Part shown: positions 35,602 through 47,589 of the stretch, in pieces
Layout: every line of letters begins with the position of its first letter
Position numbering within the stretch: position 1 is the first letter of the stretch
DNA from: Dipylidium caninum
Taxonomy: Eukaryota; Platyhelminthes; Cestoda; Cyclophyllidea; Dipylidiidae
Length of the DNA: 64,000 nucleotides
Direction: 5' to 3'
Assembly (NCBI GenBank): GCA_017562135.1
Contig: QEYB01000180.1
Location: forward strand, 868,001-932,000
Program-made: the position numbers and the translations under genes
Notes under the pieces: model-generated
Database searches by the model: none
Told to the model about the DNA's origin: nothing
The model's input: the letters and a program-made list of their open reading frames with translations, nothing else

Positions 35602-38600
35602 TTAGTAGTCCGGATAGCCATGAGACGTAGTAGATGGGCCATAAGAGCCCGCGGGAGCATACTGATTGGTATAGGTAGGAGGGTGGTAAGTAGGTGCCGG
35701 AGGAAGAGACCCAGAAGAGGGAGCAGCGGTCGACACGTTGGTAGCGGGATAGAGTCCACTAGAACAAAGACAATTTGGCGAGGCGGGATGTCGACACCGG
35801 GCACAAAGCGGTGAGACAGACGAAGGCGAGGACGGGAGAGGAGTCGACACAGTCACTTGAGCGACTTCATCTGCCTGACCTTGTAGTTGTCTGTGTTGCT
35901 GTGGCGCTTGCTGTGCTGTAATCGGTTCGCTCGTCTCCTTTGCGGCCGGTTTTACAACATAGATGTCACCAGTGCGGGGCAATCGAAGGTACTTCCCATT
36001 ATTGCCCGCCTGGATGATCTCGACCACTTCGCCCTTGGAAATACTCCGCTCAGGGGCCGGCGGGTGCGTCGATTGGGGGAAAATAAGGTCTTCAAAATAA
36101 CATTTTCAATGGATATTAATGAAGTCTGCTTTGTTAGGTACCACTTTTTCGCAAAAATCTAATTTTTTCTTGACTAATTTTGGCGCATTTAACCTTATAA
36201 AAGTGTTTGGAACTACAATACTCAACAATAATGAGCTATTTGTGTTACTGTACAAGAAGATCCTAGGGCCGAAGTTGAGCCTAGTCCTGTTACTGACCTA
36301 GCAAAGAAACTGGCTATTGTGTTCGCTTTAAAAGCGCCAAAGGGACTACACTCACCCGTTGACGCAGCCACACGAGTAATCTTATAGTCGTCTCCTAGAG
36401 GCCCGCTAGGAAGAGTGATTCCTAGGATAAAGAAAGATAATAGTCCTCTTAATAACTTTCTTGATACCATATTCCTTTACCTACTACACAACCAAATAGA
36501 TGAATAAGTGATAAGTCAATTAAATCGCTGAAACAACTAGCACTAAGCTGGGACACAAAATTTAGTACGAGAATGGAGTAACATAGTGTTTGCTGCAATA
36601 GACAAGGTTAGACATTCGAAGCAAGGCGATAAAGTCGGGATGAGGATGATGAATATATGCATTTCAAGTAGCCATTCACTTCCCTGACTAATCGCATGTG
36701 CAAAAAAGTGGCGGAGAACCTTACCGATTTCACGGGATACCGCACGAATACGAGCCTCGTCAAGATCCTTCTGCAGCATTCGGTTACGTTGAATGCCTTC
36801 GTACCGCCGAGCAGCTGATTCCTCCATTGCAGGTGGCATAAAAGAGTAAGGCGTCGGAGGGAAAGTGGCATGGGGTTGATGGTGAATTGCGCTGACGCTC
36901 TTCGAGAGTATGTTTGGAGTACCGCGTTGCGAGGTGGAGGTAAAATTCATTGGTCTACTCAAGTAATCAAAATGCATAGACATAGACAAGTTTCTACTTA
37001 CACACTCTTCAAGATTAATTTTGAAAACCAGCAAAAATAAACAATTTTACCCAAAAAATTTGTCTGAAATAATCATAAAATTGGACACAACTAATTCTTA
37101 TTCTGTCCAACAGCAGTGCCGACCTTAAACCTCGAAAAGTAGTGAAGTTCCCCTCGTGGTGACGTGTACAAAAGTGGAAACTAGTCGCGCAGCATCGAGC
37201 TAAATGTTGTGAGAACGAGTGAGAAGTCCCGGAATAGAAAAAAAGTTGCAAAAAGCTTATTCCCACTTAATAATAAATTAGTAATGAATTTTACGCAAAA
37301 GACCTCTATCGAGGTCTTAACTTACATATTGCCATAGGGAGTGAAGGAAGCACCAGAGGCGGCAGCGGCAGCCATCATGTACTGGTGGTATTGAAGGACG
37401 GTTGCGGCAGCGCTGTTTCTGTACATGGCTGATGTAGATGAAATCATGCGCTCCTGCTCATACCGTTGACGTGCGATGCGCTTCTCAACGCGAGTCAGAC
37501 GGTAGTCCTTGCGGTCGATCAAGAGGGACTCGTGGGTGAAAGGTTTCTGAGGGAGCATGAAAACATTACCGCGAGTCACTCGATGTAAATCAAATCCTTG
37601 TGATTGTATACGGTAAGTCATGATTATGAAAGGGATAATTGTGGTGTCAAATAGTACGGGGCTGGCAAAACCAACGCCCGATATTCATGTAATTAAGACT
37701 TGAATTGCACCTAACGATAATTAAGTGGTGAATTTAGAGCACTAAATACAGCGAATCTATGCTACCTGAAAGAACCAGAAAAAAATTCTATCCAAAATCC
37801 CCCACAGAACCAGTGGAAGTAACGATATGAACTGAAAAACTGGTCATAGCAGGTGAAAATCTTTTGAATAGATTTCCTCAGTGGTAATGAATTACTTGCT
37901 TTATTTCCTTCCTGCGCAGCGAAAAAAGAAGAGTACACCAATTATTTACAATTACCACAAAAAACTATCCGACTCAACTCTATATGAAAAGAACCATTAA
38001 GAATTATAAAGCTGATTAAAGTTATGAACTAGAATAGTCGTATAAAGTGACAAACGTACTGTTGTAATCCAGTCCTTATTGCGCTCTAAGGTCGCTTTCA
38101 GAACGGGATCCCTGTCGATGAGCTCAGATACAGACTGTAAATCTTCGTCAGAGAGTGAGGGCATATCCTTATCTTCATAAGCCATCAAAATTCCCACTTG
38201 GGCTCTTGTGAACTGCTGCCCGGGATTCATCTCATCAACAACGCGATCCGAAACACCTTGTTTATTTACCTTAAGTAAGGGAACCCAATGGTAAAAATAG
38301 TACGACCTAACTGCGCTGTCCGCTTCCACGAGTCACAGATGACAGCATCACAACACTAAGTGAAGAAATCGACAACTCACTTGACGGTCGTATATTTTAC
38401 GTTCCATTGTGTTGTCAGAAACGAGGCGGTAGATATAACACGGCTTTTCCTGACCGTAACGATAGACACGACATACTGCCTGACAATCGTGACAAGGATT
38501 CCATGAGGCGTCGAACACAACGACCCGGTTGGCTCCAACCAAATTCACTCCGAGCGAACCGGCCCTAAACAATACGAAACACGTGAATACTTGAAGTCGA

Positions 38601-41600
38601 GTTAAAGAGCAGGAGTTAATTCACTGCACAGACAAATAGTGGTCACAATTGATTTCAAATGCTATTTACGACGTTTCATACCGAGTTGAAACAAGAAACA
38701 GTTTGACTGGATTGGAAGGATCATTGAAACGGCGAATAAGGCGATCACGATCAGTTGCAGAAGTGCTTCCGTCCAAACCTAAAGAATAAATATACACCAA
38801 CAAAAGACGTAGTTAAAAAAACGAAGAATAGACAAAAGTGTGTCGACTTACGGAAGTAATGTACATTTCTGACCCACACATGAGGCTGTTTTGAGGGGTC
38901 GTTTCCCAGTCGACGATTGAAACGATAATGGACAGTCTTCTCTGTTTCTTCCTCCTCTTCCAACTGCTGTTGCTGAAGCTGTTCTTGAGAGGTCTGGGTT
39001 TGCGATGGAGAGGGAGGCCTCTCACAGTCGAGAGGTAGTCGACCCAGAAGTCGTTCTATGAGATCCAATGTTAGGAGAGACTGGGAGAAAAGGAGCATTT
39101 TATCACCCACGCGAACACTCTCCCAAAGGAGGGAGAGGAAAAGAAGAAGTTTTCCACTGTTGCGAACGTCACCAGCTCTGAAGTCAGCGCCCCAAAGGTC
39201 ACCAGTCACCCATGAGTATTTGTCATCGCTGGCTGAACTCCCCCCAGAAACCTATTAGAAGGGAAGAACTAGAAGCCGATATTTGCAAAATGCGCCATTT
39301 TTACAATAACTTCCCGGTTAAGAAGGGTATGTGAAAAAATGGACAAATAAGGAAATATAGCAGGACGCCAAAATGGTCTCCAAAATTCAATCCGATGAAA
39401 AGTGGGAAAGACCCTAACTAACAAAAAATAGAACCTTACCAACGAGTTGGTCACGTTCGTTTTTCGCTTTGGCCGTTGATTCGAAGTTCCGTTGGCTGCA
39501 TTGGACGCATCATCCAGCTCAAAGTCTACGAGTTCATCTACATTCTCCTTGACAACTCGCCACAATATGTCTGGATGGTTCCAAATCTACACCAAATAGC
39601 CATGGAAAATGAGTATTTAAAACACCCAATAATCCTGCTACAGCAGTTCATTTTCCAAATATGGCACGAAGGCCAAGTAACCATAATTTAAGGAATCCGT
39701 TTCAAATGCGTATAGTTCCCGCTAAATAAAATCTTGGTTACCCACACATACTCACGTCAAAGAAGCCTATGGTTATCATGACGATAAATTATAAGTCTGG
39801 AAACTATGAAACAGGCGTCTTTTGATTAGTCGCCGTTCAGCTGCGAATAAGAGAAATACGCTGCAACATGCGTTCGATATTTTTATTTATACATTTTAAA
39901 GACGCTCTTCTTACTCATTCCTCAACATTTCTCCGCGTTTTCATCCCATTTTTATCCTATTCTTCGCCGAAACCCGATGGACACAATACGTGATCTACAT
40001 CTACTTTTCCTCTGCAAGTTCAAAATAAAACATGGTGCAGCTCAAAAAACTTCGAGAACCATTAACGAGGCATTCGGAGATGGATCCACTAATGAAAAGA
40101 ATACTCGATGTCGCAAAAGTCCTTCTGGCACTTTCAGCATCGTCAACGAGCCTCGCCTCGCCTCGCCTCGCCTCGCCTCGAGGAAGACCACCGGCCCATA
40201 TTCACAACGAGGAGGAAATAAGGGCGACGACTGTGGAATCTGTCTAAACGAGAGAGGAAGTAGCCATCCATACGCCTACGGCTGTGTTAAAACATCTGTG
40301 CACGAGAAGCAAAAAAAACAACAATCGGACCCTTATATTGCCTGCCGCACCAACTGAAGCAACTGCAGCCGACCGAGCGACCCCAAGACCGACTGCGCAT
40401 CCTTCTTGCCTCCTTCTCAACACACCATTGTCACCGCTTCGACACATCAACTAATCACTTCTGATGAAAAGCGGACTTTGTGTGGTAGTCGAAAGCGTTC
40501 AAGCGAAGGGGAGATAAGAATGCACCACTAGCAAACACACCTAAGTGAAATTTCTTCAAAAAACTCTGATTCCTTAAGCTGGAACGCCCAAGGAGTGGTC
40601 GTCCATTATTCCTTCCTCCCTACGCACAGACGAGACCACAACAGCCACGGAGTCCCATTGCCGTGCATTTAATTGATGTCATGCATGAGGAGGAGCTTTG
40701 GATGAAAAAACAACAACCAGCACTGCTCAACCGGCACGGCGCAAAATCACTGCATGACAGCGTTTAACGGCCAAATGAAACTCCAATTACTGTCAACAAA
40801 GTAACTAACTCCTCCACAATATGACGTTTCACCACCTTCTCCACGTTCACCCGTGATATTTTGCCGGCCGATTATTACCCTTTACGTAATTACAAATTAT
40901 TTTTGAGAGAGGAAAATACAATAGCCGAGATGATATCAAACAAGACTTTGAATCGTTCATTAACTGTAAAAATAAATATTTCTTTCAGACAGGCATATAT
41001 GGCTTGTCCAATCATTGACAAAAAGTCGTAGATACAGAGAGAAATTATCTCGATTGGATATGGCAAAGGATGTGAAAAATTACGCATAGCGTTTTTTCTA
41101 CTTAAATCCAAAGACCATTTCAAGTTCCCACCCTGCTAATGTCTCATGCCTTGCCCCCTAAATTATCGAAGGCCTATGATTGTTTATGAAGAAATGTGCA
41201 CTATACTAAAAAAGGGTCTGAATGGTTCTGTTGACGCCAATAAAGGGGGTTAACGCGATAAATAAGACTTGGTGGATTATAACAATAATAACCCCTTGAA
41301 GTCTATATAACTAGATGACAGAAGAACTCACTTTGCAACATAGCGCATAAGTTTGCAATGTATTGGCTACTGGAAGTCCGGTACCGTACATATGAGAGGA
41401 AGTGGCGATGTAATTCATTAAAGCTGTGTAGAGACGCCGTTGCAACGGAGACATTCGAATCATCAAAACTATTTCCTGTTTCGGAGGTAGGCTTGCCTTA
41501 AGAACGGCGTGAGACCGACGTTGAACAAAACCGGAGAGCAGCTCATGCAACACATGAGCTCGACCTTGCATAAGTTTACGATCCGCTTCTGTGCTGTCCA

Positions 41601-44600
41601 CACATTGACCATTTTCAATGGGACGTTGAAACATGTTGGTAAACTCAGCTTTCGTACCCAAATAGTTGGGACGCACGAAATCCACCATGCACCAGTACTC
41701 CATTAAGTTGTTTTGCAGTGGATATCCAGTCAGGACCACTCGACGTCTGAAAAATAATTTAAGTACTTAGTTGACGATTTTGGCTTCATTCACTTCCGTA
41801 TAGATATTGAATAGTACATGAGACGTATAGATATTGAATAGTACATGAGAATCAGAAATAAAGAGGCCCTCAGTTATAAGTTTAAATCGGCTGTAAAGTT
41901 CAGAAGTGCTTTACAGAGTTTACATAAATACATTTAGGACCAACATGAATAGTCATTAAATCAACACCTATGGCTACTCCCAAAAAAATGAGATCCTGGG
42001 TGTAGAAGACGTATACTCAAGAATATAATAATACGGCAGATAGGAAAGTGCATGAGCTTACTTGGTTCGAAGAGCTTTTAAAGCCCTAGAAATTGACGCT
42101 TCACTGTTCTTTATGCGATGGCCTTCATCACAAATAACAATTTGAGGACCGGGATCAGTCAAAGCAATGCGCATATCTAGAATTTAACAAGACAAGCACC
42201 AACGTTCACTATGGGAAGTTCCCGCACAGAAACACACAGTTTGGACGACGATGATCATAGTGATACTGGTGAAAGGAACAACGAATTAAAGGAAATTTGG
42301 TGTGAGTCCATTCAAGTACAGCAGTAGGTACGAACTTACCAAGAAGCATATGTTCCTCCTTTTCTTCCTTCTCGACGTCAATGGTGATTGGACGCCTTCT
42401 CTTCCGACTGAGTGGCTTTTCACAATCGGGTAAAATGGTTGGAGAAGGGAAGAGGCCACTCGTGGGCGCGCTCATTAAGATGCCGCCGCCGTAAACAAAA
42501 GGATTTCCACCCGAAATGCAGTTGATTCGATTTTGTTTTCGAGGGTTCGTTAGCAGACGGAACATTTCATAACCCATCAATAGAACGCCTCCGAAATGGG
42601 CCCATTCTGATACCACCTAATAATTTTGAACAAATAATTGCGTCAACTCATCTGTGACAACTTTGTTGCCGAGCTTATATACCATTCCTGACTTTTCAAA
42701 GTGGAAAAAAACAAGAATCTTCAAACAAATTTTTCAAAGAAGCAGAGGCAAATTTTAAGAATAAATCACCTGTCCTCGGTTCTCGTGTTTCGGGCAGCTA
42801 TAGTCCAAATGTGGAGGAAGCGGGAATAATCAAAACAGATTTACTACCAATGAATAAAATTTAGTAAAGAAATTTATAGAATTTCGGATTTTAATCTAGG
42901 CCAATAATACCTGGTATCGGGCATCAAGCGATTTTGTAGTATCTTTGATCACATGCAACCGGAACGGCGGGGATTCTCGGACTGTCGGTTCGGACTGCGG
43001 TTGCTCCAAGTGTGGGGATGGAGATGAAGGCGGAGGGGGAGGAGGAGGAAACTTGGGTTCTCCAGAAGAATCTCGAGGCTCACCTTGGATCACATCGGAA
43101 GGAGGCAGAGGAGGAGAGTCGTTGATAAGAGAAAGGAGAGAGGGCTCAGAATTGGCGACAGGAGGAAGTGGAGGTGACGTTACTGCGGCGATTGTCGTAG
43201 GTGTGCTGGTGGCATTATTAGAGGTGGATTGTCGACCATTTATCTTTGGCTTCTCCTCATCAGTAGTATAAAGAACAGACGGCAGCCAGGTTTAAATTCT
43301 GTTTGCCAATTCTAAAGCGCAATAACCAAAACGCATTAATTAGCTGGTTGAGTGAGCCAAAATGTAAGACCTTTAAAGTCTACAATAAGCACGATCAGGG
43401 TTCATTGTTAAACAAAAGAATTATGAAAATAATGGAAAAATGACTTTATTGTCTCATTTTCGACTCGCGAAAAAGAGTCCGTGAAAATATAAAAGTAAAT
43501 CCGGAAGACTGGCTACTTCGCTGGATGAAAGAACAAGGGTGTAAATTGTGTAGTAGACTCGGTTGCAAGGGATATGAATTTCGCTTTACTAGGAAAAACA
43601 TGGTAGGAAATGGGGGTATGTAACAGACGAGCTGACCTGGAGGGTGTTAATAGGAACGATGAGGAGAACTGTGTGCGCAGGACGGCAGTAACGGAAGATG
43701 AGGTCGAGAAAGGCGATCACCTGGATGGATTTGCCCAGGCCCATGGAATGCGCCAGAATGCAACCAAACCCTGAACTACGCTCAAATTGAGTCTGATTCT
43801 CCACCAGATTGTCAAAGAGAAAACGTACACCGCTCACCTATGAAGGGATTATCATTTGATAAACTGTTGTTTAGTTATAGCATTTCTGTTGAGCGAGGCA
43901 AGAAACACAAGAGCAAAAGTATGCCAATAAGCGATACTCGTAAACGTATATATTTGATTCCATCGATGACTGTAATATGCAGTGACGAAGTGTTCAATAG
44001 GTTTCTCATTAAACGGAAACTAAATCATAACTACTAAGAACGTAAAAAGCTGATAATTTCCTGATTTATTATCTTAAAAACAAGGAAATTAGATATTTAA
44101 CAACAACTTCTTGCGCAAAAACGAGCACAATACATAGATCGACTTGTTAATTTCCATCTGCAATGAGGTCTAACCAGTAGTTGTTTGTCGAAAAATGACT
44201 AATTAATACGAATGAAAGTGGCACGATTGACTTTGAGAGAATTGCTATGAACAATCATATTACAAAGAGCAGAAAAGTCAACACTCCCCAGGCGCTTTAA
44301 ACCTCCCTACTACGGCCATTTAAGTAACACTTGAGAATGAGGTAGGTTAATTCACTTTTGAAATATCACAAATTAAATGCCATATCAAAATGGATTAAAA
44401 ATAAATTGCGATTGCAGTGAGACAGTCAAGCAACGCATTGAAGAGTAGAATAAAAATAAAATAACTACACAAATTGTATTCTTGGAGCCCGTACATTTTT
44501 TCAGTTGACTACTTACCAACTGTTACTAGTTAGCATTAAAAAGAGGAATGCAAAGATATACAATGATATTCAGGTAACAGTACTTAACTGTACTTATCAA

Positions 44601-47589
44601 AGAAATGACAGTATGTAATCTGCAACGTAAAATGTGACATGAATTTGCTGTACAAATATAAGTAGTTGCAGATATGGTAACTACTCAGACAACTTATGTC
44701 TGTCAAAAAACTATGGAAATAAAACCGGTAAACGTAATATATATTAAAGAAGAAACACGAGCGTTCCAGCAAGAACTAGATATAAGGAATTAAGAATTTC
44801 AATTTCCAGGCTCTAATTATGTCACACAACTCAACATTATCACTAATTGTAAATCGGAGTGACAGTTCCTTTAAATCAGCACATAAACAGTACTAATGAG
44901 TGATTATACCAATGATGAACAAGATGACAGAAATGCAAAGCCAAAGTAGGCAATTAGCAAGTTCACAGAAGCCATTGAAGTGTGTTATGAAGTTCTTTTT
45001 GGCAGCATTACCAACACAATGTAATCTGTTGAGAATAATCACGGTCGGCATTAATTGGGATGGGCGAAAATCTGGGAAAAACTCAATTATCTGGGAAATA
45101 TTAATACATAAGACTGTTGTTTTAGGCCTTTAGTTCCAGAACGAATTTTCGTATAACAGTCCCAAATTCGTAGAAAAGCAAGTCTTATAAACACTAGCAG
45201 AAAATCTCTATTCCCATTTGTGCGATAATCATCTTTAACTGTCAAAAGCATACGGATATTTCTCAGCATAGAAAAAGTATACAGACCCAAAAGGAAAACG
45301 ATTATCCTTTGTCTCAACACAATTTATAGTCCATGGGCCTAAGTATTTTAAAACCACAGATAAGAACCATGATTCTGACGAATATGCAAGGCCGGTATAT
45401 AGCAACAAATACTTAGTGCTTCGAAGACTGCGGCAGTGCACATCATTGTACGCAATGTTGGTTGCCACGTGATTAAAAGATCAGCGGAAGTAGGATAGCA
45501 GATGCACCCATTTAAGCTACATGTTCCTAAACTTATAGTAGAAGATTATTCTTAATTAAATTTCGGGAAACACGTATATATCTGCGACGCAAAGAGTTGA
45601 CCACGAATTCCAATCAGAAACCTCTTCTCCAGAGGTTAAGCTCTTATAGACTACACGTCATAAACACTGGGACTTCCTAAAATTAAAAGTCAAAACGTGT
45701 AAAAATAATTTTTCGGGAAGTTTTATGTCTAACTAATTGCCAAAATAAGACCAAATTTGAAATATATCTTTTATGTTAAATTAAATAATGCGTACTATGT
45801 TAGGAACCGATCTCAAGGTTTTATTAAGATTGTGCAAGTACTAATACTGAAACCGGACTGTCTGAAAAAGAAGTGTAACCTGATGGGGCTTGATGACACG
45901 GGCGATATGAGGCGCAAGGTAGAAGGATTCAGCTTCGGTCGCGCCCCGGCGGATGCAGATACGACCTTCAGCGTCAGGCAAGTTCTCGGCATCACGAAGC
46001 TCACAAAACTCCGCTTGAACTTCATCATTATCCTTCTTATCGCCATCATTCACCTCATTACCCTCTTCCTCCACCACCTCAGGGTCGTCATCGTCACTCA
46101 GTTCAATTACTTGATTATTCTATATGCAAAAATACATGCCCCAAGTACCGATTATTTGGTAACTAGCTTCCATGTACTAAGTGAAAATCCCAAGACACCT
46201 GATAATATAGTTAAATGTGATTCATGCTATTATGCGTTACTAAACAGGATGTATATACTTTAAGAATAAGGGAACACGACTAAGTTACGCTCGCACAGAA
46301 AATCAGCGTCTTCGTAAGCTTACCATTATTTCGATTGTGGCATTGTTAATAGGAAGCTCAATATCATCGTCCGAATCACCAAGCAAAACTATTGCCGTTT
46401 CTTCTGTATCGCCCGTTTGAAGGGCCTGAAGTTGCTTCTGTTTAAACAGTTTTTCCGAAGCAGTTGGGACTGATTGTAAAGAAGCGGATTTTAAAACAGG
46501 GCTATCGATGAGTGGTTTTAAATCCATCTTCATTTCTTCGTCTGCTCCAAGCTTCATTTGTGTAGCTATAAATGAAAAATAAGTGATACAATTCAAGTTT
46601 TAAAAAAAATGGAGACAAAAAAGGTTACAGTTGAAACTACCAAGTAACCTTACTGGAATCCCTGATTAGAAAATAATAACAATGATTGAAATAATTTGAC
46701 TAAAATACACACAACTTCCGTGTAACGTAGGGCGGACAACCACAAATCATATAGTTCTGCGGCATTTTTACATATCTCTCGATACCCTAAGTCATATATT
46801 TTACAATATTCTTGGACATACATAACTAAAAACAATCAATTCACATGTTGATTTACCATCAGTAGATGGAATCGATGGAGTATTTTGACTGGTGGAAATA
46901 CAAGCCATCGGGGACCACAGAGCAGGGTCGGCTGACTGTGGAAGCTGAGTTTGTTGTTCAATCTGAAGTCGAAGTCGTCGTTGCATTTCTGCCTTTTGGG
47001 CAGACTGGGCCTCTTCACTAAGAGCATTGTCCTCACGCACGCGCCTATGAGAAAGTGAAGCAAGAAGCGTAGAAACGTGTCAAAAAACAAATTGGCAGTA
47101 TAAAGGGGCCGTTGGCCTTAACACAAAACGGACTTCCAAACAGATTCTACAATCGGAACCTAAACAATTTGAAATTATTCTGGATCAGAATTACGATGCT
47201 GGTGGGCAAAATAATTGCGAACACTTAGAAGAGATGAAATAGTACGCCAAAGAGGTATTATAAATAGGAATAGAGGAACAAAGAACTTACTTAATATTTT
47301 TTCGCTCAAAGGTTTGCTTGCGTTTGCTTCTAGAACAAGTGACGTTGGGATTTTCAAGCGAGTTAGCGCTATTGCCAGTAAACTCGCAGGTCGAATCATG
47401 TTGCGTATCCTTTTGTCCACCCTGGCTGCAAAGAGCATCTGACGTACTGGAAACAGGTACGAGTTCGCCATCTTTGCTCAACTCATACTCCATGTGATGG
47501 ACGTCGTAAGGTGAGTCGACGTTTTTTCCACGGTTGGAATTTTTTGCTGTGTTACTCGAGGTGCTTCCACTACTATTGCTGCTAGGCAT
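35602..47589 (-). CDS. RAD54L2: SNF2-family helicase RAD54L2/ARIP4
   Basis: DNA-dependent ATPase of the ATRX/ARIP4 branch. Exons: 47291-47589, 46857-47044, 46324-46565, 45880-46119, 43637-43837, 42911-43311, 42340-42616, 42062-42176, 41332-41746, 39440-39586, 38852-39251, 38682-38778, 38381-38564, 38060-38269, 37326-37546, 36725-36957, 36356-36421, 35602-36089. They total 4424 nt, one short of 1475 codons; human is 1467. Motifs: IKPHQ at the exon 4 end, then Walker A HSMGLGKS (Lys about 359), [82 protein letters not shown] and [11 protein letters not shown]. The C-terminal domain keeps [17 protein letters not shown] and the [16 protein letters not shown] repeat. Two acidic SUMO-binding-like motifs lie in exons 3 and 4. 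Exon 6 has a one-base deletion between EF and WLP. Exons 6 and 11 carry long Pro/Ser- and Gln/Glu-rich inserts absent from the helicase core. Confidence 0.96.
40151..40180. repeat. (CCTCG)6 microsatellite
   Basis: Six perfect copies of the 5-nt unit CCTCG, inside the 1.7-kb intron between RAD54L2 exons 9 and 10. Confidence 0.9.
41797..41850. repeat. Tandem duplication of a 27-nt unit
   Basis: Two identical, directly adjacent 27-nt copies (41797-41823 and 41824-41850), starting cgtatagatattg and ending gtacatgaga, in the RAD54L2 intron between exons 8 and 9. Confidence 0.9.
43838..45879 (-). other. Large RAD54L2 intron (2 kb)
   Basis: Separates the exon ending IKPHQ from the exon starting VSGVRFL; phase 0 on both sides. 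The open frames inside it (up to about 77 codons) are unconnected and look random. No nested gene or repeat recognised. Confidence 0.75.

Noticed and set aside
47287..47589. ATRX rather than RAD54L2/ARIP4
   Set aside because: No ADD zinc-finger region. The C-terminal KPFTHESLL and [10 protein letters not shown] blocks and the [10 protein letters not shown]...[10 protein letters not shown] spacing match ARIP4.
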